Of a DNA stretch of 64,000 nucleotides, positions 36,863-48,908 are shown one piece after another (within the stretch, counting starts at the first letter, position 1; every line of letters starts with the position of its first letter). Origin of the DNA: Dolomedes plantarius (Eukaryota > Arthropoda > Arachnida > Araneae > Dolomedidae); assembly GCA_907164885.2 (NCBI GenBank), contig OU015500.1, positions 54,551,783 to 54,615,782 of the forward strand. Direction: 5' to 3'. The translations under genes were made by a program, and so were the position numbers. The notes below the pieces were generated by a model. That model saw nothing but the letters and a program-made list of their open reading frames with translations. It had not been told where the DNA came from and did no database searches.

Positions 36863-37085
36863 CTAGGAAATTTCTAAGGAATAATTCTAGGAAATTTCTG
36901 AGGAAAATAATTATTTTAGTACCTATCACCTTTAATGGGACCTGAATGAGTTTCAGACAAATCCTAACATTATTTTACATTTAAAATGCCAATCTCTGAC
37001 TCCCATATAAAGAAACATATTACAGAAAATACAAATCTTTCTTTATTCCAAAATTTGAGTCCTTGCCGGTGACTCGCGCATGTAT
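36863..37085. repeat. Short tandem repeat and intergenic
   Basis: About two units of a ~24-bp repeat based on TTCTAGGAAATTTCT occur near 36862-36900. No gene. Confidence 0.6.
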
Positions 37086-37089
37086 TTAA

Positions 37090-37680
37090 CCCTTCAGCCG
37101 GCGTGCCAATTTTTGGAACACCAGCAGGCGCACGTGGCACGAAGTTCAACGTCTCTTTCAACTTTCATTATTTCTTTTGTAATAGACATTTTTTTTCAAA
37201 CAAAAAATAATAATTTTGAGCTTTATGACAAGATATAAAATGTTGATAATATTGCGATATATTTATAATTAAAGGTCAAAGAATGCAGATACAATCGCCT
37301 CATTTTAAAACTGTCCGGTTAATTGGATCTAAGGATAACTTGCGAATTGATTCCTATTATGTCTAAAAACCTAAAAAAAACAATGAGATTGTCCCTCTTC
37401 GTGGTATGCAGGATACCGTGTAATAGCTGCACATTGGATCGACTAGATCAACTCCTACTTTTGTAGTATTGTAATCCAGTATAATCGCTGGTTTACCACG
37501 GTTATATCACGACTAACAATGAATGGAAAGGAATAAAAGATTCAGAAAATCAGAAAAGCATTATAAAGGGTGTCGCTATAAATAGAAACTGCTTAGAACA
37601 TTCAAACCTTACATGTCAAAATAAACCATTCAAAATTACGAAAATGTTGCACTTTGTACACGGCCGCGCCCGCTGAATGG
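37090..37680. mobile_element. piggyBac-like MITE
   Basis: 591 bp flanked by TTAA at 37086-37089 and 37681-37684. The ends CCCTTCAGCCGGCGTGCC and (complement) CCATTCAGCGGGCGCGGCC are imperfect inverted repeats. TTAA duplication with CCC-type ends is the piggyBac hallmark. There is no transposase; the interior is AT-rich. Confidence 0.75.
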
Positions 37681-37684
37681 TTAA

Positions 37685-39104
37685 TTAAAATTGCACAACA
37701 ATGTGTTAAAATTAGCCAACAAAATTAGCCAGCAATGTGTTAAGGAGCACTAATCTTTGTAGAAAGGAAAGTTTGTACTCTGCGTTAAGTTGGGGAAATG
37801 TCAAAATACAATTTGTTTTCTTCTTAACAATTCGGAAACCCGTACCATTCAATTAACTTTTCGAGAAAACTGAAATGAAGGTTTCACCCTCGTGCCCCTG
37901 GGGTGACTTTTTCAGATTTTTTCCGAAGTAATTTCGATAGAAGTATGAAATGCAAAAGAAACAAAGACTTTATTTTGCTTTTTCACTGAAGGCATTTTAG
38001 CCAAAAAATGTGCTTAATTTAGCAGGCTCCTACAACAGAAGCATAAAAATACAGGAAGAGGGAAAAGAGGAATTATTTAGGCTCTAGAAAAATAAGTTTA
38101 CTCTTAATTTAAGACTCGAAAATAATAAATTTATTAACAAACTACAAAATTTTTAACTGCCTATCATAGAAGCAGAAAAAGTGACATTTTTTTAGTACAA
38201 TTATGCATAAAAGTTTATTAAGTGGATTGAATCCAATTCGTCTATATTCAAAAATGCTTAGAAGCAATCCCCAAAACTACAAAGACTCTGCAAAATTAGA
38301 TGGCAAATTTCCCTATAGAATAATTTCATAGGCTGCTGCAGAACATTAATTCATGAATACATTGTGTTACTCCATCATACCTCGCTGTGAGAATTAATTC
38401 CTTCACGAGAAGTTTTGAAAATAGCTTTTTCGCTGGAAACATGATAATTATATTTCCCCCACAGTAACAATCATGTAAAGGAAAGTGTTTCCTTTTTGTT
38501 AGTCTCTGATGAAGTGCTCGGCCTCCAAAGGCATTTGAGGATTTGTAAAAGAGATTAAAAGATGGGAAATCCACTGGGAAAGCACATGTTCATGTGTTTT
38601 GTATGTTTCCTAACAATATCGTGCACATAGCCATGACCGATATGAGTTTCTTCTGACAGGACAAGCAGTGTCATTTTATTATATATCCGGATCAGACTGT
38701 TAATATTGTTCAAGGCGTTTCTAAAAACGTCAATAATTCTCGTCCCAGCCGGAAGTGTTATTGAAACAGCTTGAAAAAACTTGCTCGTATTCCTCAATTT
38801 TCAGGACACTGAGAATTTCAGTTCTTCCCATTCGCAATTTTATTCCGTCTGTAAATTTTCCTCTTTTAACAACCCTCAGCTAGCTGAAAGAAAAATATTT
38901 ATCCCTAGACTTATTTACTTGATTCCAACTATACCAATGTTTCTGATACGGTGATTCGGGAGATCGGAAGAAGTGGTTCTTAAGAGCTGCAGTGATGAAA
39001 AAAAAATAGTATTATCATTTCAAAACAACCTCCAATATAACAATTTCATCGAATCGAGAACAAAAAAAATCTCTTTTTTCCAAATTTTATATTCAAGGTC
39101 TAAA
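37685..39104. other. Intergenic, no gene recognised
   Basis: Two overlapping minus-strand frames near 38326-38797 (about 80 codons each) show no known motif, although the block is slightly less AT-rich. It may be an old coding fragment, but I cannot support it. Confidence 0.4.
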
Positions 39105-39420
39105 AATTTCGGTCTCGAGTCAGATTAGTGTCTGCATGTTGGGATTGGGGGTGCTCTTTTCGAATGCCGATGATAACATTAAATACCTTCGAGTCTGAGT
39201 CATATATGGCTGTTAAATCTGTAGACCGGAAAGTCTCTATATGTTGTCTGAGAGGGTGGCAGAAGGTACGAGATGTCCAGGTGTCATCGCTGGGAATGCT
39301 CGGTCAATATAGAGGTGGCAGCACGAGTCGGTTTTGGTTCACTTATACGGTGTCTCCTTTGAAAGCAACAACAAATCTCGCTGTTAAAGTGTGAAATTCT
39401 TCACCGACAGGTGTCCCCGC
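39105..39420 (+). mobile_element. SINE family A, copy 2
   Basis: Shares with 59588-59830 and the minus-strand copies at 45290 and 34140 the blocks TTTTCGAATGCCGA (B-box region), ATTAAATACCTTCGAGTCTGAG, CATATATGGCTGTTAAATCT and GAGATGTCCAGGTGTCATC. Diverged, with no target duplication fixed. Confidence 0.6.
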
Positions 39421-39599
39421 ATTGGCAAACAATTTAAAAAATTCTTGTATTTATTCCGCTTCCTGACGTTTCAAGTACAAAAATATCCCCGTTCTGCTTA
39501 AAAATCCCTCATATATTTTCAGCGTCAAAGAAATTTTGCAGCGTCGCAACTATTTCACTGATAGTAAAGGAAATACAAGCTCAAAAATAAATTTTCTAT

Positions 39600-40470
39600 T
39601 GGTTAGAATAGAACCTTAATAAATTGATGCGTGCATTTGTGGGACAAGAAAGGAAACAAAGAGAATCGGTCGTTATGATACTTTTATTTGACAATACTAA
39701 AAATTCTTTTAAATTAAAATTAATAATAAAGTAAGGTTCACATTCAGATTTTCAACTACTAATACATGAGGAATCACGAAATAGAGGCAAAATATTCAGT
39801 CAAAGCAAAAAATTTTCCTTTCTTCCAAGAGACACTTACGACTGTTGAAGAAGACAGCAATTCAGGCTTCCGTTGACAGGTATCCATCACAGGTCATACT
39901 CGGCATCCTCATGTCAGACTACAGGAATTTCCGCAAGTCTCCGCAACAGCGCAATCGGCTCTACAGGGTCAGAGCTAGGAAATCAGTCAGCGAAATCTGT
40001 CGACATATTTTTTCTCATTTTTGGAGGGACTGGTGTCCGTTTCCCGGGGCCATTTTGGCCAGCTCCTTTCTCTCTCATTGGACAGTGGACTGCCCTTATC
40101 TTAACAGTTCCTGACCCAATTGGTCCCTTATTTCACTGCTCATGTTCACAGTATACCAAGTGCCTCCGCACCATGCTTTTCGTTTGCGATACCGCTTTCA
40201 CAATCATTTGAAAGTTTTTGTTGTGGGCTATAAAATAACTTGAACTTGACGTCATCATCTATCTTACAACCTTTATAGTCTTTTCATGGTTATCAATGAC
40301 CCCACAGACAGTCTTTCTTTTACGCCACCCTTTTGGCTTAAAATTCAATGCCTTTAGTGTTCCTGAAGTCTTTCTTTATTTTTTGCCTCAGGAGTGGTTA
40401 TAAGAGTTTTATTATTGACAATCTCTCGACCACACACCGAGGTGAATTACAATATCCAGCACTTCTACTT
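39600..40470 (+). repeat. 0.8-kb repeat, copy 2
   Basis: Colinear with 26143-26928, which interrupts the MULE pseudogene. This copy has extra sequence in the middle (about 40085-40200) and a TATA-like GGCTATAAAATAAC near 40228-40241. The 112- and 89-codon frames across it are not conserved in copy 1, so they are not called genes. Confidence 0.75.
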
Positions 40471-43400
40471 TTTCTTGGCTTTAATAAGGTCTATTTAATT
40501 TAATTTTTGTTAAACTAGTTGTTGCTATTGAGTTTATTTATAAAATTTTATTAAATTTGTTTATCAGAATATATTCAGAAACAAAACCTATTTCTGGCAC
40601 TATAGAGGGGAGACTTGGAAATGGTTTCCAACAATTTTTTGAAAAGTTCTCCGTGATCAACAAAGAGTTGGGAACCACTGAACTAGATAAATATATTTCC
40701 GGAAAAACCTTGTTTAAACGACCTACGTGAAAAGGTGACACTGGTGTAAGTACATTACTTTTCTTTATGATAACGTATGACACCACATTTCCTAACGGGT
40801 AATATTTCCTTCCTCCCCCTAATTCGTATTTATTAAATGCACAATTCAATACAGTTTATAACTAATATAGTCTTTTTAACAGAAAAATAAAAATGTATTC
40901 TGAGGTTAAACGGCGGAAAAAGAGGCTGTACTGATACAATACTAGCAGTTAAACTCTTTTGGTATCACTAAATCATATAGAGGATCCTATATACACTATT
41001 TTTTTTGGGGGGGGGGAACTTTGCTATGGAGGAATTTAATTTGTTAAATTTTTCAATACAGATGAGTTATAAATTGTAAATTTGTACTAAAAATTTGGCG
41101 TAAAAATTAGTAAAATGTTTATTGGTAGGTCATGTTTATTATCTACTAAACAGAACAATACTTTTCTTCAACATTCTACACTATGTCGTAGATCGTATTA
41201 TAAATTACGATCTAAAGTAATTTTCTCCCAGACAAAATTTAATGAACTATTTTACGATGTCGATTAGAGAAAAAATCATTTCCTCTTTTGCTAACAAGAG
41301 CTGATATATTTTTAATCAAAAGCTGCGTCTTTAATTTTTCAATAAAGTAAGTATTTTGAATAAAGTAAAAAGAAACTTAAAAGAAAGTAAATTAATTTCA
41401 ATAAATTAGGAGATTTTGCTTTTTTACTTTTTTATGCTTTAACCGCAGATTATCACAATATCAGAACAAAGATGCGAAAAACTGGCATGTCAACTACAGA
41501 TGACCCCAATTTTTCTCCCGAGATTAACTTCATAGGAGTTACTTTCTCTCCGCAAAAGATTATTAAATCTCATTCTTTCCTCTAAAATTTCAACTTTTAT
41601 ATTCAGTAAGAGTCGGAAGTTTTTCTGTAAAAAAGTATATTTTATAAATATTCTCATGTAAAGCTTAGCAATTTAAATACTTTTGAAAGGGTGGGATGTC
41701 TTTAAGTTTTTATATCATGTTCCGTAATTATTTTCTTGTTATTTCCCATATTTTTCCCGAAAATATTTATGAGATGTTTTATTCTATCTATTATTGTATA
41801 AATGCTATTTTAATACTAAATTTTCGATTGAATTTTTCCTAACTTTGTTTTATAAAATATAAAAGATGAGAATTAAATGGAATAATAAGACCAACAAACA
41901 ATTACATAAATTGTATATTATTAAAGTCAGAATGCTTAGACACAAATACTTAGAGAAACCAAAGAAATTAAATTTTAATTTACAGTCTTTATCTCAACAG
42001 TGCATTATGATATTACATTGGACACACGCAAGTGTGGGGTTCGTTAACTACCCTTTTGTGATGGGTAAACACCCCCACCACACTGCACTGGAAAAAGTTA
42101 GACAAGGGTACAAAGGTTAAGACTTGATTATAGTCTCCCGATAATGTTACGAAGGTACAAAATTAATTCTAATTTATGTACTTCTGAACATATTATATCC
42201 CATGGAAGATTGAAGGAGAGTAAACCATTCTAAAAGGAGAATATCAGTACATTCACTGGTGAGAGATAAATTACTGGTAATCCTCATTTGTGTGGTCATT
42301 TTAAGAACAAAAAAAATGTTGTCAAAGAGTATTTCAAGGGCTTTATTCATCTATTGAATGATAATATTGTGGTAGTTTTCTACATCTAAACATGCTTAAT
42401 AAAAAGAAACTGTGTGGCCATTCACCGGAACAGTCACATAATACCCGAGAAAAAACTGAATCCCGGCAATAAATAATGAAACCCGAGGTGACATTTTACT
42501 ATTTTAATGAAGACATAACAATTAATTATAGTATAACACAAATTTAACAATTATACAGGAACACACGAAAATATGCTGCTACAAGCACGGAAACATTGGA
42601 TCAACTGCTAATACTTCTTCTCAGCAAAAAGAGTTCAACGGGCATCGCCACGAGCTCTAGTGGTTGTTTCCGTCCAAGGAGTCAGAGTTTTTGCGTCATG
42701 ATGCCATGTTTAAACTAGTTGGTTACAACTGTAAGCTGCATGACGCGGTTTATTATTTTCTGTTGATCTCAGTACGTGGAAACATATTTACGGATATTCA
42801 AAGTAAAAGGAAAAAACTTTCGTACAAGGTAATTTAAAGGATGAAATAGTTTTTGAAGGCACGATTGCTTCACGTGACAATTACCCTAATGTCGGTGGTA
42901 ATGGGAATATAAAGCGTGACACTTAATTGGGGTCATAATAAACTTGTGGATAACAAATTCGCAATGAACACTTCTTCAATTCCCCAGTGAATTAAACAGT
43001 ATGGCTACATGTTTTGAACTAGAAAAAAAATATCATCAGCTGAAGATCATTGGTATTGAACAAGTCCCAATCGTAATGAACAAGTTACAATTGTCTTTAA
43101 AGTTATTTTTAATTTATTTTGGAGTTAAAAAGTGATCATAAGATATGTCGAAACATTGGATGTGACGACAAAAAATCATAAATGTAGCGAGTAATTGTAT
43201 CTTTTACACTAAACCATTAACACCCGATCGACGGAACAGATTCAGTTTACATGTGCTATCCGAAAATCTATTCACAATCTTGTAAATCTGTTAAAGATTT
43301 AAGTGTTTTTTTTTCTACTTCATTCTCGTTAAGCTTTGTGTGACTTCGGAAATCCGATAATAATAAGGGGATTTTGGTTAGATTGAAAAAAGCTTCTTAA

Positions 43401-44230
43401 TGTCTCATCAAATTGTTAAGACGGTAAAATCTTACAGAACAAAAATGAAATTTTCACTTGCTCCTTAAAAAAATTATCAAGTCATACGTCTTTAAAAATT
43501 AAAATTTGTATTTTACGTGTGTTTTTTTCTCTCTCAATAAGAAAAAATAGGGAAAAATGATAAGAAATCGATATTTCAGATATGCATCATAACTCCGGAC
43601 GAAATCAATTGAATTTTTGTAAATTGAAAAATGGAAACATCTTCCTCAAGGATATATTCTATACCAATAATATTCCTCCCACATTCCAAAGAGATATAGC
43701 CATTAGAATATTAACGCACCAAAAATTGATTTCATTTGCAATTTATTCCCGTGCCTATTAAAAAATGATGAATTTTTAATCATGGGCATACTGTAATCTA
43801 TTCCCATGAAAAAACCTTTTAAAAATAAACTCGAACCTTCGAGGCATTTTAAGCATATATTTTTGTTGAGATATTTTTGGTTAAAAAAAATGCGAAAAAC
43901 ATTCAGAAGGAAAAAAAAAGGCGAGAAGAACGTTTCATCGAAAGTTTTTTTTTATAGCTGTCAAGTGATATTAGAGTATCGGTAATTTGGCTTCGAAGTA
44001 ATTAGCAAAATTAGAGAGGAAAGATGAAGATGGAGGATTTTAGCTGTAATATAATTTGATTATCGTTTATTCAAAACAAATAAGACTTTAAATTTTCCGG
44101 ATTTCAAAAATTTCCGGTTATTCTAATGTTTTTGTTCACATAAAAAATTTACTTTAGAAATAAGGCAAATTATGATGAAACACGAAATCCATTTATCAAT
44201 TATTTTATACAAACCTTATATATATATATA
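40471..44230. other. AT-rich intergenic, possible old LTR
   Basis: No gene is recognised. A less AT-rich block at about 42400-42790 (with AACCCGAGGTGACA) looks like LTR or untranslated retroelement sequence read on the minus strand, but I cannot define ends. A G10 run lies near 41009-41018. Confidence 0.35.
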
Positions 44231-44240
44231 TATATTGTAG

Positions 44241-44556
44241 TCACGTTTTCTTTAATATTTGCAATGACAGCTTCAATGACTGCAATTGTATGTTTGACAA
44301 TTTAACGGTAACCGCGAGGAAGAGTTTGTTTTGGTGTAGAGCAGTTGTTAATATTAGTCGTGTGAGAGACGTGTCCTCTTTTTTATGGATTGAGGTACTG
44401 GGTACCTGAAATCTATGAACTGTTGTGTTATAATATTATAGTTAAAGCAGACAAATAGTGTTGTGATTTCCTGAAGACGACAATAAATATATATATATAT
44501 ATATATTTCAATAACTTTGTGCACCAAAGAACATTCGTGGAATCTTAACGCTGTGA
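44241..44556. repeat. Possible 316-bp insertion with 9-bp direct repeats
   Basis: ATATTGTAG occurs at 44232-44240 and 44557-44565, and the enclosed segment starts TCACG and ends CTGTGA. It contains an AATAAA and an (AT)n tract (44489-44506). It could be a MITE or solo LTR, but the left repeat overlaps an (AT)n tract, so chance is possible. Confidence 0.3.
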
Positions 44557-45289
44557 ATATTGTAGGGTTCAAAGCCTCGTCACTCTGCAAAAGTAGGTAC
44601 ATATTTTATACCTCTATAGTATAATACGGTAAATACTACGAGTGTCACTGATACCTATGGCGATATTTTTAGTGGCAAGGCATTTACGCCAATCACTGGC
44701 TGAAATCACACCGGCAACTTATACGAGTATCCAATATTTATGAAATTTCTACGACTTACTTGTAAAAAGAGCTAACAAAACATTAAATGTTATGCAAAAT
44801 ATTTTGTTCCTTGGAGCGGTAATATACATTTCAAACTATTAAAGAAATATAATTTTTTTTAATTGAAACTTCAACAGGAAAGCAAATTGTATTAATTAAA
44901 TGTTACATAATCTCCGTGGGGCTTTTTCATTGTCTCTCTTTTTAAACTTGAAGAAGTGTTGCTGATGTATTATTCTTGTCACTAGTTTCATAACAAAAAA
45001 AGTTTTACCGTCGTGTGCATTCTTTACGGTCACATGCAGATTTAAATTATCTGTGTCAAACACTTTTCAAGATGAGAGTTTATGACAGAAAAAGACGCCT
45101 GAAACGCTTGATGGGTTACTATGCTTTCTCTCCCAGAGAATGGATCAAGGCTCACAAATGATTCCTTTGAAATAATATCTCTCTAGATATTGCGTCCATA
45201 CCAAGTTAATTGTGTTATGTTTGTTCCTTTTGTGCTAATGCAGAGGCCCTAAGAGATTCGTTCTATATATCACGGAAATTGTTGACTAG

Positions 45290-45555
45290 TTTATACCAGG
45301 GAGAACCATGTGATGAGCCACATTGCTACATTAGTGCAACTTCAATTTTGATGGAGCACCCCCCAAGGATGACATGTGGAGAGTTCGGACTTTCTCCCGA
45401 CCAGTGTCATCGAGGAAGAACTTTCAGGTCCACTGATTTAACATGCCCATATCCAACCTAGACTCGAATGTATTTAATAGCGTTCGCCGGGATTCGAACT
45501 GAGCACCTACATCCCGAAATCCAAAGCTCTACCGCTAGCTTACATTGGGCCAAAA
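45290..45555 (-). mobile_element. tRNA-derived SINE, family A, copy 3
   Basis: On the minus strand the head reads GTAAGCTAGCGGTAGAGC (A box), then CAGTTCGAATCCCGGCG (B box), the clearest tRNA-like head of this family. The body TTAAATACATTCGAGTCTAG, GGATATGGGCATGTTAAAT and GTTCTTCCTCGATGACACTG links it to the other copies. Confidence 0.75.
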
Positions 45556-45722
45556 CAGACATTTTAAATAATGTACCTTTTAATTGTTAATATTAATTGA
45601 AGATGTTTTACCTTGCCATACGATCATTCTGAAAATGCTTTAGTCGCTGATCTTTTTGCCTCGGTGGTTTCCTTCAGTGGGACTCAGAATTCCCATTTTG
45701 AGGGTGACTCAGAATTCCCATA

Positions 45723-47490
45723 CAGGGTGTCCATAATTAAACGTCCCTACTTTAAAGTTGTCTACAGTCGATACTATTGTTCAGAAAGTTATGAAAACTT
45801 GTGTAGGACATATTGAAGGGATGAGAATTTGTTTGAGCGAATAAAAAAATTAGTTCAAAATTTCACCACCAGAGGGCGTTTTTGAAGAATTTTACACTTA
45901 CGACTGGCTCTTTACTTGAGATTTCATCATCTTTTTATCCATAGGACACCCTAACACAATAACTCATACTCATTAAATTTTACAATCTTTATAGTGATTG
46001 CAAAGTTGATCGGAAACTTGTTCGATAACTAATTTTCAGACAAAAGATTTGAAGGAACGAAGTAGAAACAAATATGCAAATTAATTTTTGTCGACGTAGA
46101 GCAGAAGCTGTTATAAAACCTAGAAACTTTCATGGAGATTTTGTTTTCAGCGTGCTTGCTATTGCTAATCAGAATGTCATCGTTACGATTACCAGATCGA
46201 GCTTTGTAAGTAAAATTGCTTTACCAAAACGATAATTCAGCACTAGTTGTTCTACGAAAATTTCGGAGTTTGAAGGGGATACGAAAAGATCCATTGACTA
46301 TTAAAGGTCTCAGATTAATGGTGGCCAAATTTGAAGAAACTGGTTCTTTTAACATTCGTTCTGGAAGTGGAAGGAAACCTGTTTCCGCAGGAGCTGTAGA
46401 GAAGGTTGCGCTTCAGGTGGAAGAGGACAAAGGTTCCAACGAACAGGCTAGTACCAGTGTCCGTCGTGTGGCAAAAGCATTGGATCTGCCCCGTTCAACT
46501 GTCCAGAAGGTCATGCGGAATATCCTCCGGTATTATCCTTACAAGGTTCAATTTGTGCAAAGGTTGCTTACACAAGATTTCGAGACTCGACAGCGGTTCT
46601 CACTTCAGTTTGTTACTCGCTTTGAGATTGATGCAGAATGGCCTTGGAATATCTTCCGGACAGTCGAAGCACACTTTTACTTGGACTGTTCGGTGAATAT
46701 TCACAACTGCCGAATTTAGGAACAAGAAAATCAGCGTTTAATCTTAGATGTTTCGATGCATTCACCGAAACTAACCATGTGGTGTGGATTTTATGCATTT
46801 TTAATTCTCGGCCCGTATTTCTTTGAGGTATTAAATCCTAGGGGTCCAGTAACATGCTCGGTCACCGGTGAGCGATATGCATCCTTGTTACTGAATGAAA
46901 TTGTTCTGGATCTGGAATCACGTCAGTGCCTTTCACGCACAATTTTTATGCAAGATGGAGCTCCTCCACACATTAGCCTTCGTGTTAAGAACGTTCTCAA
47001 AAATCACTTTACAGAAGACCGTGTCATGAGCCGCTACTTTCTTAATGTGTGGTCTCCCCGATCCCCGGACCACAGCCCATGCGACTATTGGCTTTGGGGG
47101 CATGTGGAAAATCTAGCCAGTTTTGAAAAACCAAGAACTACAGCTGATCTGAAAGACAGCATTTCACGACATGTTCTCAGCATTTCCCCGGACACACTAA
47201 GGTCAACTGTCCAACATGCTATCTTACTATTTCAATTGGTAGCTGAAAATGATGGCCGTCAATTTGAACATGTATTGTTGTAATAATTTTTTTTTACTAT
47301 AGTAAATGTTGACTAAATGTGTTATTCCTCAAAAAATTCCCTCTGGTGGTGAAACTTTGAACTAATTTTTTTATTCGCTCAAATAAATTTCCATCCCTTC
47401 AATATGTCCTACACAAAATGTCATAACTTTTTGAACAATAAATAGTTTCGACTGTAGACAACTTTAAAGTAGGGAATTATGGACACCCTG
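45723..47490 (+). mobile_element. mariner-type transposon with long TIRs
   Basis: The ends ACAGGGTGTCCATAATT are inverted repeats that continue for about 150 bp (45723-45876 and 47339-47490), sharing TTTAAAGTTGTCTACAGTCG, GTGTAGGACATATTGAAGGG and TTTCACCACCAGAGGG. TA flanks both ends (45721-45722, 47491-47492). Length is 1768 bp. An (AT)n microsatellite starts exactly at the right TA. Confidence 0.93.
46216..47283 (+). pseudogene. mariner-type transposase, frameshifted
   Basis: Two frames make up the protein. 46216-46719 has the N-terminal DNA-binding part (IRKDPLTIKGLRLMVAKFEE, then SVRRVAKALDLPRSTVQKVM) and ends at the first catalytic strand, EAHFYLDCSVN, where the usual leading aspartate is replaced (VEAHFYL). 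46756-47283 has MQDGAPPH (second Asp), then SPRSPDHSPCDYWLWG (third Asp), ending RQFEHVLL. The frameshift lies near 46720-46755. Spacing from the second Asp to CD is 42 residues, longer than classic mariner DD34D, so it belongs to a divergent IS630/mariner branch. Inactive as it stands. Confidence 0.85.
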
Positions 47491-47534
<44 letters not shown>

Positions 47535-47535
47535 C
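47491..47535. repeat. (AT)n microsatellite at the mariner terminus
   Basis: TATGTATATATA... begins with the TA target duplication of the mariner-type element. Confidence 0.9.
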
Positions 47536-48338
47536 TGTCTTAAACAGTGCTGTGTCACACACCTGACTCCCTGCTTGATTCTTACAGATCTTTTAATGTC
47601 GATGTTTACAGACAGTATACGGACATTTCTGTCAGTGCCAACTACCCACTCTTTATTGACAAATGGCAACCGTTTCGGACACATTACGTCCAAGTTTGAA
47701 TTTATGCAAAATCACTAAATTTACATCGCGTTGCTACACACAAATCGTCTTGGTGTGATTGAAATACATTTTACAACATGTAAACTGACCCATTTATTGA
47801 CCCATTAATTTTGTAGGGGCGTTTGGTAGTTCCTTTTACGATGCATTCCTTACAACCAGCTCTGAAAGTTAATCTTGCATGAGTTGACCAATAATTATGA
47901 AATAATCTATTATATCTTAAACATATTTATAGATATTTAATAAAATCATATATGTACTATATACGTAATAGAACTATAAATTATTCAATATACTTTGTTT
48001 TAAATATGCTTGAAGTTCAAAATAAAACTACATGCATATCTAAGACAATTTATTTCTATACAGAAATCAGCTTATGAATTACATATAATAAATACGTAAA
48101 CTATAAATTTAGTATAAATTATGTTGTTAGTAAACAATCCGGAAAAAGTTTTTGTTCAAAATTACTGCTCCTAAGGCTTGAAAAAATGCATTTTAGTATT
48201 TTAGGCATTATAAATGAATTTCAGTATTTTGAAATTTAACCAAATAATGGTGTTTAATTCACTCTTAGATATATAAAATATAATTATATGCATTATAGTA
48301 TTACAACAACATCCTTCAAAAAAATAAGTCAAATACAG
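47536..48338. other. Intergenic, no gene
   Basis: AT-rich; no coding motif or repeat recognised before the LTR at 48339. Confidence 0.5.
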
Positions 48339-48773
48339 TGTAAGGTATACACAAGATTCGATTCACAAGAATCGAACTTTTGAGTGAATTAAAGAAGCTG
48401 CTTCAGATATGCTAATTTTGGCATACGCGCTTAGTATAAATACCACGCAGCGTCATTAATAAAAGAGGGAGTTGTTGTTAAGGTTGAAAAGGTGTTATGC
48501 TGCGCTAGTGCTTTACGGGCCAGAAGTTTACGTGGCAGTACTGCTGGTTTGACTTACTGTTCGTGAGTATAAAAATATATTGTTCTTGAAAGCTGTATTT
48601 ACATTCCGTACAAGTAGTACGCATGCTTATTGCTGTAAAAGCCAATTATATGTGCAGCGAATTCAATAAACATTATTTCATGTATAAACTGTGTTTGTAT
48701 ATAATTCAAATAGAGTGCCACTTCAAATTATATACACCCAAGTCTGGGTAGAAGTGAGCATAGAATCTCTATA
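48339..48773 (+). repeat. 5' LTR of the gag-only element
   Basis: Starts TGTAAGG, ends CTCTATA. It contains a TATA box (48435-48440, in AGTATAAATACC) and an AATAAA signal (48665-48670), so U3, R and U5 are recognisable and transcription could start here. Confidence 0.9.
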
Positions 48774-48774
48774 C

Positions 48775-48785
48775 TGGCGCCCGAA
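48775..48785 (+). other. Primer-binding site, tRNA-Lys type
   Basis: TGGCGCCCGAA, one base after the 5' LTR, is complementary to the 3' end ...TTCGGGCGCCA typical of tRNA-Lys. Only about 11 bases match before an AT-rich leader. Confidence 0.65.
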
Positions 48786-48908
48786 AAATATATATACCCT
48801 GGTAGTTAGCGTTAAATTTGTAACGAAGAACATAATTGAAATTAAAAACTGTGTACTGTTTACGTATATTGATAAAATTGTTGCAAGTACTTATATACTA
48901 TTTAAAAA

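Noticed and set aside
39845..40211. Two overlapping ORFs of 89 and 112 codons
   Set aside because: They lie in the 0.8-kb repeat and are not maintained in the copy at 26143-26928.
42005..42115. Hairpin GTGTGGGG...CCCCCACCACAC as a riboswitch or terminator
   Set aside because: Imperfect stem in eukaryotic AT-rich DNA with no gene beside it; more likely an old repeat.
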